Below are positions 1 to 7,747 of a stretch of DNA of 46,787 nt, in pieces. Origin of the DNA: Longimicrobiales bacterium (GTDB lineage Bacteria; Gemmatimonadota; Gemmatimonadetes; Longimicrobiales; RSA9); the NCBI GenBank assembly GCA_035461765.1, contig DATHUY010000091.1, forward strand, positions 1 to 46,787, in the 5' to 3' direction. A program made the translations under genes and the position numbers. Within the stretch, counting starts at the first letter, position 1. Every line of letters starts with the position of its first letter. The notes below the pieces were generated by a model that ran no database searches, was not told where the DNA came from, and saw nothing but the letters and a program-made list of their open reading frames with translations.

Positions 1-1
1 G

Positions 2-394
2 CTGGAGCGACTGGACGACTGTCGCGATCCGGCGGCGTTCGCGGGCTGGCTTCGGCGGATCGTGCGAAACCGGGCGCGTTCGGTCGGACGACGCGAGCGG
101 ATCCGGGACACGGAATCGCTGGAGAGCGCGGGCAGCGCGGCATCGCCGCGCGACCCCGGCCGCGACCTGGACCGATCGGAGACGCGGCGACGCCTCGAGT
201 CGGCGCTGGCCACATTGACCGAAGTGCAGAGGCGGGTTGTGCTGATGCACGATCTGGAGGGATATCGCCACCGGGAGATTGCGGTGGAGCTGGACATACC
301 GGAGGGAACGGTGCGCTCGCATCTGTTCTTTGCACGACGCGCACTCCGCGAGCAGCTCGGAGACGCGGGACACAGGGAGCCACACGATGGATGA
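2..394 (+). CDS. ECF RNA polymerase sigma factor, 5'-truncated
   Basis: The gene runs in from the left edge, so its start and most of region 2 are missing; the visible frame is open from base 2. The last part of region 2 is followed by a variable Arg/Asp-rich linker and then a complete region 4 helix-turn-helix: residues reading LTEVQRRVVLMHDLEGY, then REIAVELDIPEGTVRSHLF, then ARRALREQL. This is the standard ECF (sigma-70 family) C-terminal domain, which directs RNA polymerase to stress or envelope promoters. Its stop overlaps the next start (387) by 8 nt, as expected for a sigma/anti-sigma pair. The ECF family is clear; the subgroup cannot be set without region 2. Confidence 0.9.
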   Translation: MERLDDCRDPAAFAGWLRRIVRNRARSVGRRERIRDTESLESAGSAASPRDPGRDLDRSETRRRLESALATLTEVQRRVVLMHDLEGYRHREIAVELDIPEGTVRSHLFFARRALREQLGDAGHREPHDG

Positions 395-737
395 ACGACT
401 GGATCTGACGGCACTGGAACCGGATTCCGCGGAGCGCGAGCTGCTCGTTGCGGCCGTGATGATGCGGGCGGGAGCGGAGCTTTCGCGGCGCGCCGCAGAG
501 GACGTCAGTCCGATCGCGGTGCTGGCGGACTGGATGCGTCCGGCGCTCGCCGCGGCGGCCGTGATCGCCGTGGTTTGCGCGTCCGTGCTGACGCAGCGAG
601 AGCTGGCGCACGTGGAGCCCGGCCGAGGCCTGACGGACGCGCTGGCGGTTCCGGCGCCGGTCAACGAATGGCTCATCAGCGATCGTTCGCCGACGGCGGC
701 GGATCTGCTGATAGCAATGGACAGGGGGTCTGACTGA
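387..737 (+). CDS. Small single-pass membrane protein, putative anti-sigma factor
   Basis: This 116-residue protein starts at ATG 387 behind an AGGGAG ribosome-binding site and overlaps the ECF sigma stop. Residues 1-48 are charged and would be cytoplasmic. One hydrophobic segment (about 50-67, rich in Ala and Val) follows, then a short periplasmic tail. It has no zinc-binding HxxxCxxC motif and no homology I can name. The anti-sigma role is inferred from topology and from position directly after an ECF gene. The same frame stays open upstream to 279, but only the 387 start has a good ribosome-binding site. Its own stop overlaps the next ATG by one base. Confidence 0.65.
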   Translation: MDERLDLTALEPDSAERELLVAAVMMRAGAELSRRAAEDVSPIAVLADWMRPALAAAAVIAVVCASVLTQRELAHVEPGRGLTDALAVPAPVNEWLISDRSPTAADLLIAMDRGSD

Positions 738-1111
738 TGGTAACAGCGAAGCGCGCGCGCCTGATGGGGCTCGTGGTTCTGGTGGTGATGTTTGCAATCG
801 GGGCACTGACGGGTGCGGCGACGATGCGGGTGGCGACGGGCGAGGATACGGATCCGCGCGCGCGGTCGGAATCGCAGCGGCCCGGCCTCTTCGAGACACT
901 GCAGCTGACGGAGGAGCAGCAGACGCAGGTCGACGAGATCATGGAGCGTCGTCGTGCGGAGGTGGATGCGTTCTGGAAGGAGAACGGACCGCAGCTGCGC
1001 GCGATCATGGATTCGGCTCGCGCCGAGATCCGGGCAGTGCTTACACCGGAGCAGCAGGCGCTCGAGGAACAGTTCCGCGCAGAGCGTCGCAGGCATTACG
1101 AGAGGCATTGA
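737..1111 (+). CDS. LTxxQ-type (Spy/CpxP-like) periplasmic protein
   Basis: The product is 124 residues. An N-terminal hydrophobic segment (about residues 8-28) would act as signal or anchor. The rest is a highly charged helical region with two LT-x-x-Q repeats, LTEEQQ near residue 56 and LTPEQQ near residue 101, the signature of the Spy/CpxP/heavy-metal-resistance family. Family members are periplasmic helical chaperones or sensors induced by envelope stress. The start codon overlaps the preceding stop (TGATG), so translation is probably coupled to the putative anti-sigma gene. Its place between a sigma/anti-sigma pair and an efflux system fits an envelope-stress operon. The specific ligand is unknown. 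Confidence 0.75.
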   Translation: MVTAKRARLMGLVVLVVMFAIGALTGAATMRVATGEDTDPRARSESQRPGLFETLQLTEEQQTQVDEIMERRRAEVDAFWKENGPQLRAIMDSARAEIRAVLTPEQQALEEQFRAERRRHYERH

Positions 1112-1132
1112 CCATTGCAGAGGATGACACTG

Positions 1133-2455
1133 ATGTCGCGACCCATCGGAAACCCTGTCGTGCGACGCAGCGCGGCCGCGTTTCTCTCGATCCTGACTCT
1201 CGCTGCCGCTGACGCTGCGGCGCAGACGCCGGAGACGGTCACGCTCACACTGGACGAGACGGTGCGCCGCACGCTCCTCAACAGTCCGCAGGTCGTACAG
1301 GCGCAGGGCGCGGTGCAGACGGCGGGCGCATCGGAGCTCACGGCCGTCGGTGCGTTTCTGCCGAACCTCAGCGTCAGCAGTGGTGCCGCGCTGTCGAGCA
1401 CGCAGCGATTCGACCCGAACACGAATACGAACGTGACCGGCTCGAGCGACAGCTACAATGCCGGCATCAGCAGTTCCGTCGATCTGTTCACCGGCGGCCG
1501 GCGCGGGGCCCAGCTGACGCAGGCGCGTGCGGAGACGCGCGCATCCGAAGCGTCGCTGGTGCAGCAGCGCTACACGGTGACGCGCAACGCGAAAGCGGCC
1601 TGGTTCGACGTCGCGCGCGCGAGTGACCTGATACGCTCCGCGGAAGCGCGGCTGCAGCGTGCCGATGAGGGTCTGGGAGCGGCTCAGCTGCGCTCGCAGG
1701 CGGGCTCTGCCACGCGCTCCGATGTGCTGCGCGCCGAGCTCGAGCGCGCCAATGCGCGCCAGGGGCTGCTGCAGGCGAACAACCAGAAGCGGGCGGCGAT
1801 GTATGCGCTCGGCCGCCTCGTGGCTATTGACGGCCCGGTCGACGTGGCGGGTGAGCAGCCGCTGACGGCGGAGGAGCTCGCCCTCTCACCGGACCAGCTG
1901 CTGGAGCTCGCGCTTGCGCAGGCGCCCGCGGTCGTAGCGGCCGAAGCGAACGAGAATGCCGCGCGTGCGGGCATACGTGTTTCGCGCGCGCAGTACATGC
2001 CGAGCCTGAACGGTTCCGGCAGCTACAACTGGAACAACGATGCCCCGTCGTTCGCGGACCTGCGCAGCAGCTGGTCGCTTCGGATGGGTCTGTCGTTCCC
2101 CGTATTCAACAGGTTCGCGCGCGAGGAGTCGGTCGAACGCTCGCAGGTGCAGGCGACGGTCGCGCGTTACCAGCTCGACGATGCACGCCGCGCCACGCGG
2201 GCCAGCCTGGAAGCGCTGCTCGGCACGCTCGAGACGTCGCGTCAGGCGATCCTGATCGCGCAGGAAGCGCTCGCACTCGCGGAAGAGGATCTGCGCGTGC
2301 AGCAGGAGCGGTACCGGCTCGGCGTATCGACGATCCTGGAGCAGGTGACGTCGCAGGAGAACCTGGTGGCTGCCGAGATCAGCCTGATCTCGGCACAGTA
2401 CGACTATCAGCTCGCACTGGCCGACCTGGAGGCACTGATCGGCCGGGAGCTGTAG
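1133..2455 (+). CDS. TolC-family outer-membrane efflux protein
   Basis: A 440-residue outer-membrane channel of the TolC/OEP family. ATG 1133 was chosen because CAGAGG lies 9 nt upstream; in-frame TTG 1115 and ATG 1124 are alternatives. Residues 8-29 form a signal peptide ending in AAAQ. Two tandem OEP repeats follow, each with long Ala/Gln/Arg-rich coiled-coil helices and short beta segments: roughly residues 40-230, with a channel-strand region containing SVDLFTGGRR, and 245-438, with the matching LSFPVFNRF. The repeated organisation is the family hallmark. With the following adaptor and permease it would form a tripartite exporter crossing both membranes. The substrate cannot be read from the sequence. 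Confidence 0.92.
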   Translation: MSRPIGNPVVRRSAAAFLSILTLAAADAAAQTPETVTLTLDETVRRTLLNSPQVVQAQGAVQTAGASELTAVGAFLPNLSVSSGAALSSTQRFDPNTNTNVTGSSDSYNAGISSSVDLFTGGRRGAQLTQARAETRASEASLVQQRYTVTRNAKAAWFDVARASDLIRSAEARLQRADEGLGAAQLRSQAGSATRSDVLRAELERANARQGLLQANNQKRAAMYALGRLVAIDGPVDVAGEQPLTAEELALSPDQLLELALAQAPAVVAAEANENAARAGIRVSRAQYMPSLNGSGSYNWNNDAPSFADLRSSWSLRMGLSFPVFNRFAREESVERSQVQATVARYQLDDARRATRASLEALLGTLETSRQAILIAQEALALAEEDLRVQQERYRLGVSTILEQVTSQENLVAAEISLISAQYDYQLALADLEALIGREL

Positions 2456-2572
2456 ACCGGTTCACACGCACGCGGCGAGAGCCGTTGGAGCAGGGCAGAC
2501 GACGTTGAGAAACCGGGCGGTCGGCGATCTGGGCCGACGCCTGACATTCGGAAATGACGTGGAGGAAGTGCA

Positions 2573-4057
2573 ATGAAGAAATGGATGAAGCCGGCTATCG
2601 CACTGGCGCTCGTGCTCGTGGCAGTGAGCGCATTCATGGTGCGCGGCCGTGAGATGCCGGAGACCGAAGATTCGGCGCTGGAGTTTGCGGCGGCCGAGCT
2701 GCGGTCACTGGAGGTGACGGCGGAGGCGGCCGGCCTCATCGAGCCGATCCGTCTCGTGGAAGTGAAGTCGAAGGCTTCGGGCGAGATCACGGCCCTGCAC
2801 GTGGAGACGGGAGACGCCGTGAAGCGCGGCGACCTGCTGGGTCAGGTGGATCCGCGCGATGTCCGTAACACGTTCGCGCAGGCCGAAGCCGACCTGGCCG
2901 TTGCGGAGGCGCGGATGGCGACCGCGCGGGCGCAGAAGGAGCGCTCCGAGGAGCTGCGCAAGGCGAACGTCATCACCGAGCAGGAATACGAGTCGGCAAC
3001 GTTCGAGGAGGCCAACGCCCGTGCGCAGCTGGTCAAGGCGCGTGTGAACCTGGATCTCGCACGCGAGCGTCTGAATGACGTCACGATCCGTGCGCCCACG
3101 GACGGCATCATCATCAGCAAGACCGTCGAGGTCGGCACGATCATTCAGTCGGCCAGCCAGAACATCTCCGGCGGCTCGATCATCTTCACGATGGCCGACC
3201 TTTCCGAGATGCAGGTGCGCACGCTCGTCGATGAGACGGACCTCGGCAAGATCCAGCCGGGACAGCAGTCGCGCGTGTCCGTCGAGGCCTTCCCGGGGCG
3301 CACGTTCCTCGGTACGGTCCTGAAGATCGAGCCGCAGGCGATCGTCGAGCAGAACGTGACGATGTTCCCGGTGCTCGTGCACCTGCAGAACGGTGATGGT
3401 GCACTGAAGCCAGGCATGAATGCGGAAGTGGTGATCGAGGTCGCCCGTCGCGAGAACGTGACGACCATCCCGAATGCTGCCGTCGTCGCCATGCGCGATG
3501 CCGCTGCGGCGGCGACGATGCTCGGTCTGGATGAGGAGCAGGTCCGTGGCGCGCTGCGCGGCGGCCAGGCAGGTCGCGCACCCGGGGACGAGAACGGTGC
3601 CGCTCCGGCTGGTGGTGAGGGCCGCGCTGGTGCCCGGCCCGCGGGCGAGCGTCAGGCTGGCGCTGTCCAGCCAGCCGCAGAGAGGCAGGGCGCAGGCGCG
3701 GAGCGCGGCGGAGCCGCACCGGCAGGCATGGCGCAGCGGCCGGGTGGCGCAACGGAAGGCGGCATGCCGCGACAGGGTCAGGGGATGCGCAGCCGCGCCG
3801 GTATCGGCAACGGCGATACACGCACGGGCGTCGTTTTCGTTCGGAAAGGCGAGACGGTCGAGCCACGCATGACGGTGCTCGGACTGAACGACTGGGACCA
3901 CACGGAAGTGATCCGCGGTCTCGAGCCGGGCGAAGAGGTGGTGCTGATCTCGGTCGCACGGCTTCAGCAGCAGCAGCAGGACATGCTGAACCGGATGCGC
4001 GAGCGCACCTCCGGACCCTTCCCGGGAGCCGGCGGCGGCCCGGGCGGCCGGCGCTAG
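2573..4057 (+). CDS. MacA/HlyD-like periplasmic adaptor subunit with long low-complexity insertion
   Basis: A 494-residue membrane-fusion protein with GGAGGAAG before ATG 2573. Residues 5-23 are an N-terminal membrane anchor. A split biotinyl-lipoyl domain (about 60-90 and 165-190, with VKSKASGEI and TVRAPTDG-like motifs) flanks a coiled-coil hairpin (about 95-160). A beta-barrel domain follows (215-300), then the membrane-proximal domain (from about 416, GVVFVRKGETVEPRMTVLG, ending near 475). Between the last two, residues about 306-415 are an Ala/Gly/Arg/Pro-rich, probably disordered insertion absent from typical MacA. It lies between the TolC-like channel and the MacB-type permease. The adaptor assignment is firm; MacA rather than another HlyD subgroup is inferred from the neighbour. 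Confidence 0.9.
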   Translation: MKKWMKPAIALALVLVAVSAFMVRGREMPETEDSALEFAAAELRSLEVTAEAAGLIEPIRLVEVKSKASGEITALHVETGDAVKRGDLLGQVDPRDVRNTFAQAEADLAVAEARMATARAQKERSEELRKANVITEQEYESATFEEANARAQLVKARVNLDLARERLNDVTIRAPTDGIIISKTVEVGTIIQSASQNISGGSIIFTMADLSEMQVRTLVDETDLGKIQPGQQSRVSVEAFPGRTFLGTVLKIEPQAIVEQNVTMFPVLVHLQNGDGALKPGMNAEVVIEVARRENVTTIPNAAVVAMRDAAAAATMLGLDEEQVRGALRGGQAGRAPGDENGAAPAGGEGRAGARPAGERQAGAVQPAAERQGAGAERGGAAPAGMAQRPGGATEGGMPRQGQGMRSRAGIGNGDTRTGVVFVRKGETVEPRMTVLGLNDWDHTEVIRGLEPGEEVVLISVARLQQQQQDMLNRMRERTSGPFPGAGGGPGGRR

Positions 4058-4070
4058 GGGGACCTCGTTC

Positions 4071-5282
4071 ATGCTGCTAGGCGAGATCATTCACGTCGCA
4101 CTGGGCGCCATCGCCGCGAACAAGATGCGCTCGTTCCTGACGATGCTCGGAATCATCATCGGCATCGCCGCGGTGATCACGATGGTGTCGCTCGGCGAGG
4201 GCGCTCAGAGGGATGTCCAGGCACGGCTCCAGTCGATGGGCACCAACGTGCTGACCGTGCGGCCGGGCCAGAACATGTTCGGCGGTATCGATCGCGGCGA
4301 CGCACGTCTGACGGCGAAGGATGCCGAGGCTCTGCTGGCCGAGCCGCGCGCCATTCGCGCCGTCGCTCCCGAGATGGAGCGGCGCCAGCAGGTCGTGTTC
4401 GGTGCAGCCAACGCGAACCTGTCGATCATGGGCTCGTGGCCGAGCTACTTCGACATCAACAATCACACGATCGAGTACGGCCGTCTGTTCACCGAGGGTG
4501 AGGAGCGCGGCCGGCGCACGCTGGCCGTGCTCGGCGCCAGAGTCGGTGAGCGGCTCGGCAATCCGGTGACGTCCGCGCTGATCGGGCAGCGCATCAGCAT
4601 CCGCGGCATCCCGTTCGAGGTGATCGGCGTACTGGCGGAAAAGGGCTCGCAGGGTTTCAACAACCCGGACGAGAACATCTATATTCCGCTTGCGACTGCG
4701 CAGTTCCGTGTGTTCGGCACGGAGTGGGTGCGCGCGATGTCCGTGCAGGTAGTGGATGAGAAGCGGATGGACGCAGCGCTCGCGGAGATCGACCAGGTGC
4801 TGCGGCGCGAGCATCGCATCCGTCCAGGCGAGCAGAGCGACTTCAACGTGCGGGACCAGACCAGTCTGCTCAGCACGTTCCAGGAGACGACCCAGACGTT
4901 CACGTTCCTGCTGGCAGGCATTGCATCGATTTCGCTGCTGGTCGGCGGGATCGGCATCATGAACATCATGCTCGTTTCGGTGACCGAGCGCACGCGCGAG
5001 ATCGGCATCCGGAAGGCGCTCGGCGCCAAGCGGCGCGACATCCTGATGCAGTTCCTGCTCGAGTCGCTCGCGCTCTGCGTGGCCGGTGGTGCGCTCGGCT
5101 GTGCAGTTGGAATCGGCGGCGCCCTGCTCGTTCAGAACATGGGCGGCTTCAACATCGCCATATCGCCACAGGCGGTCGGCCTAGCGTTCGGATTCTCCGC
5201 TGCGGTCGGAATCTTCTTCGGCATGTGGCCCGCACGCCGTGCGGCGCTGCTGGACCCGATCGTTTCACTGCGCTACGAGTAG
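4071..5282 (+). CDS. MacB-type ABC transporter permease (MacB_PCD + FtsX), no ATPase domain
   Basis: A 403-residue inner-membrane permease. The N-terminus (KMRSFLTMLGIIIGIAAVI) is the first transmembrane helix of the MacB/FtsX family. Residues about 45-240 form the periplasmic core domain, and three C-terminal helices carry the FtsX domain (about 280-400) with GGIGIMNIMLVSVTERTREIGIRKALGA. In Escherichia coli MacB an ATPase is fused at the N-terminus; here the protein begins directly at the membrane helix and no ATPase gene is found elsewhere in the window. The nucleotide-binding partner must therefore be encoded elsewhere, or the permease is used differently. It starts 13 nt after the adaptor gene and is followed by a strong terminator. 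Confidence 0.92.
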   Translation: MLLGEIIHVALGAIAANKMRSFLTMLGIIIGIAAVITMVSLGEGAQRDVQARLQSMGTNVLTVRPGQNMFGGIDRGDARLTAKDAEALLAEPRAIRAVAPEMERRQQVVFGAANANLSIMGSWPSYFDINNHTIEYGRLFTEGEERGRRTLAVLGARVGERLGNPVTSALIGQRISIRGIPFEVIGVLAEKGSQGFNNPDENIYIPLATAQFRVFGTEWVRAMSVQVVDEKRMDAALAEIDQVLRREHRIRPGEQSDFNVRDQTSLLSTFQETTQTFTFLLAGIASISLLVGGIGIMNIMLVSVTERTREIGIRKALGAKRRDILMQFLLESLALCVAGGALGCAVGIGGALLVQNMGGFNIAISPQAVGLAFGFSAAVGIFFGMWPARRAALLDPIVSLRYE

Positions 5283-5343
5283 CGCCGGCGTCCCGCCGGA
5301 CGCGGCACCCCTTCTGCCGATTGACCGGAACGCGCATGAAAAT

Positions 5344-5372
5344 GCCCCGCTGCCGAATGGCAGCGGGGCTTT
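5344..5372. terminator. Strong intrinsic terminator, probably bidirectional
   Basis: A perfect 11-bp G/C-rich stem (GCCCCGCTGCC at 5344-5354, GGCAGCGGGGC at 5359-5369) with a GAAT loop is followed by TTTCTCG on the plus strand. On the minus strand the complement of GAAAAT gives an ATTTTC tail. It lies between the convergent ends of the permease gene (5282) and the EF-G-like gene (5431), so it can stop transcription from both sides. Confidence 0.9.
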
Positions 5373-5430
5373 CTCGTAGCACCTTCACGTGTCGTTGCGC
5401 CGTTCGTAAGAAGCGGTGCCGCGTCCGATA

Positions 5431-7536
5431 TCAGGCGCCGATCTGCTCGCGCTCCTTCCTGGCCGCCTCGACGATCTTCGCCTGCACGTTTGCGGGGACC
5501 TCCTCGTAGCCGTGCAGCCTGCGCGAATGGAATGCACGGCCCTGCGTCAGCGACCGCAGCGTCGTCGCGTACTTGTACAGCTCGGCCTGCGGCACCAGCG
5601 CCTTTACGTGCGTCTTCTGGCCGTCCTGCTCCATGCCGAGGATCTTGCCGCGGCGATGGTTCAGGTCGCCGATCACGTCGCCCATGTAGGACTCCGGCGT
5701 CACAACCTCGACTTCGACGATCGGTTCCAGCAGGACGGGCGCAGCGGACTCGGCTGCCTTCTGAAACGCCATGGAGCCCGCGATCTGGAACGCGATGTCA
5801 CTCGAGTCGACCGTGTGGTACGAGCCGAAGTAGCATTCGGCCTCGAAGTCGACGACCGGGTAGCCCGCGAGCACTCCCTTCTTCGCGGACTCCTGGATGC
5901 CCCGGTCCACGGAGGGGATGAACTTGTTCGGAATCACGCCGCCGGTGATCGCGTCGGTAAACTTGTAACCGGAGCCGTGCGGCAGCGGCTTGATACGGAC
6001 GTGGCAGTCGCCGAACTGGCCGTGTCCGCCCGTCTGCTTCTTGTACTTGCCCTGTGCCTCCGCAGCCTTGCGGAACGTCTCGCGGTACGGGATCCTCGGC
6101 TCCTCGGTGACCACCGCGACGTGGTACTTCCGCTTCAGCCGCTCCATCTGCACGTCGAGGTGCAGCTCGCCCAGGCCGCGCACGATCGTCTGGCGCAGCT
6201 CGGGATCGTACGTGTACTGGAACGTCGGATCCTCCTCATGCAGTTTTGCCAGACCGTTGCCGATCTTGTCCTCGTCGCTGCGGCTGGCGGCGCGCACCGC
6301 GAGGGCGATGTCCGGCTCCGGAAAGTTGATCTGCTGAAGGACGACGGGACGGTCCTGCGTCGTGAGGGTATCGTTCGTGTGCGAGCTCTTGAGCTTCGCG
6401 ACGACGCCGATATCGCCGGCGTGCAATTTCGTCACCTCGATACGGTCGCGGCCCTGGGGCACGGCGAGGTGGGTCAGTTTCTCCGAGGCCTCCTGTGTGG
6501 TATTCCACACGTCCTGCCCATTCGTCAGCGAGCCACTGAAAATCCGGAAATAGCTGAGCTCGCCCACGTGCGGCTCGGTCGCAGTCTTGAAGATCAGCGC
6601 AGCCAGCGGCGCGGCATCTTCTCCCTTCAGCTCCACTACCTGGTCGAGACCGGGGCGCTGCGCCAGCTCGTGCGGTGCCTCCGACGGCGGCGGTACGATC
6701 TCCACGAGCGCCTCCAGCAGGGCACGCACGCCCCACGTCTTCTCGGCCGCGCCGCAGAAGATCGGGAACAGCTGCCCCGCCAGCATAGCCATCTCCATGG
6801 CCTTCAGCGCTTCGGCCGTCGTGATCTCGCCGCCCTCCAGATAGCGCTCCAGCAGCTCATCGTTCGTCGTTGCGATCGACTCGAACAGCTCCGTCCGCAT
6901 CTGCTGAGCCCGGTCCGCCAGCTCCGCGGGAATGTCGGTCTCCTCGTATTCGCCCGTGATCGTCCCCGGCTTGTAAAGATGGGCGCGTCCCGTGAACAGG
7001 TTCACGATACCGCGGAAATTCTCGCCCTCGCCGATGGGCAGCTCCGCCGGTATCGCGTGCTCCGACATGTGACGACGGATCTCGTCGCAGGCCTTGTCGA
7101 AGTTCGCGTGCTCGCGGTCCATCATCGACACAAAAAAGAGTCTGGGAATCCCGCGCGGCTCGCAGTATTCCCAGACCTTTTCCGTCCCCACCTCGACGCC
7201 CGCAGTGGCGCCCAGGACGATTACAGCCCCATCGGCGACCCTGGTGGCGGCTATCGTGTCTCCCGTGAAGTCGAGGTATCCGGGGGTATCCAGCAGGTTG
7301 ACCTTCACACCGTGCCAGTCGGCATGCGCGGCCGAACACTGAACGGATATACCGTGCGCGATCTCCTCCTCAGTGTACATCGTGAGTGCGGTGCCGTCCT
7401 TTACGCTCCCGTGACGGCGGGTCGTCCCCGTCGCGAACGTGAGCGCGTCGACGAGAGTGCTCTTGCCCGAGCCACCGTGCCCTAGCACGACCACGTTGCG
7501 GATCTGATCAGAGGAGTATTCTTTCGCACCCGACAT
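5431..7536 (-). CDS. Elongation factor G-like translational GTPase (EF-G paralogue)
   Basis: A 701-residue protein with all EF-G domains: GTPase (1-285), domain II (about 305-390), III, IV (from about 480, with GGHGQFGDCHV) and V (about 600-690). ATG 7536 is preferred because AGGAGG lies 7 nt upstream; GTG 7542 sits too close to it. The P-loop is GHGGSGKS (19-26) and G3 is DTPG (83-86). G4, normally NKxD, reads SMMD (137-140), so guanine specificity may be altered. Its sequence matches the EF-G-like (FusA2-type) group rather than canonical FusA, and no rpsL, rpsG or tuf neighbours are present. The role could be ribosome-associated stress or recycling; that part is not established. Confidence 0.88.
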   Translation of the reverse strand: MSGAKEYSSDQIRNVVVLGHGGSGKSTLVDALTFATGTTRRHGSVKDGTALTMYTEEEIAHGISVQCSAAHADWHGVKVNLLDTPGYLDFTGDTIAATRVADGAVIVLGATAGVEVGTEKVWEYCEPRGIPRLFFVSMMDREHANFDKACDEIRRHMSEHAIPAELPIGEGENFRGIVNLFTGRAHLYKPGTITGEYEETDIPAELADRAQQMRTELFESIATTNDELLERYLEGGEITTAEALKAMEMAMLAGQLFPIFCGAAEKTWGVRALLEALVEIVPPPSEAPHELAQRPGLDQVVELKGEDAAPLAALIFKTATEPHVGELSYFRIFSGSLTNGQDVWNTTQEASEKLTHLAVPQGRDRIEVTKLHAGDIGVVAKLKSSHTNDTLTTQDRPVVLQQINFPEPDIALAVRAASRSDEDKIGNGLAKLHEEDPTFQYTYDPELRQTIVRGLGELHLDVQMERLKRKYHVAVVTEEPRIPYRETFRKAAEAQGKYKKQTGGHGQFGDCHVRIKPLPHGSGYKFTDAITGGVIPNKFIPSVDRGIQESAKKGVLAGYPVVDFEAECYFGSYHTVDSSDIAFQIAGSMAFQKAAESAAPVLLEPIVEVEVVTPESYMGDVIGDLNHRRGKILGMEQDGQKTHVKALVPQAELYKYATTLRSLTQGRAFHSRRLHGYEEVPANVQAKIVEAARKEREQIGA

Positions 7537-7692
7537 GCACACACCTCCTGGGGCTGACTGACGCGGAGTAAAGGGGGATTGCTATCGTAAAGGGAGGGTA
7601 TCCGGCACGTCAAGGCTGCGACAGCGGGAGTTGCCGGAACCGGGGTGGGGGTTCGCCCGACGGGAAGGAGCGTATGGCCGCCCGACCCCGGC

Positions 7693-7745
7693 GGGGCTGA
7701 ACGGACCGGCCGGGGGCTGAACGAACCGGCCGGTGGCTGAACGGT
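7693..7745. repeat. 20-bp tandem repeat, about 2.6 copies
   Basis: The unit GGGGCTGAACGGACCGGCCG (7693-7712) is repeated with one change at 7713-7732 and again, partly, from 7733 (GTGGCTGAACGG). Each unit contains the palindrome CCGGCCG/CGGCCGG at its junction. It lies between the EF-G-like start and the rhomboid stop, just downstream of the rhomboid gene. No T-tract follows, so a terminator role is unproven. Confidence 0.75.
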
Positions 7746-7747
7746 AT

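Noticed and set aside
2705-4090. A 461-codon minus-strand frame opposite the adaptor gene
   Set aside because: The plus-strand frame matches a membrane-fusion protein throughout; the antisense product has no recognisable domain.
5416-7485. A 689-codon open frame opposite the EF-G-like gene
   Set aside because: The minus-strand frame carries full EF-G domains and motifs; the plus-strand product is low-complexity and is an antisense shadow.
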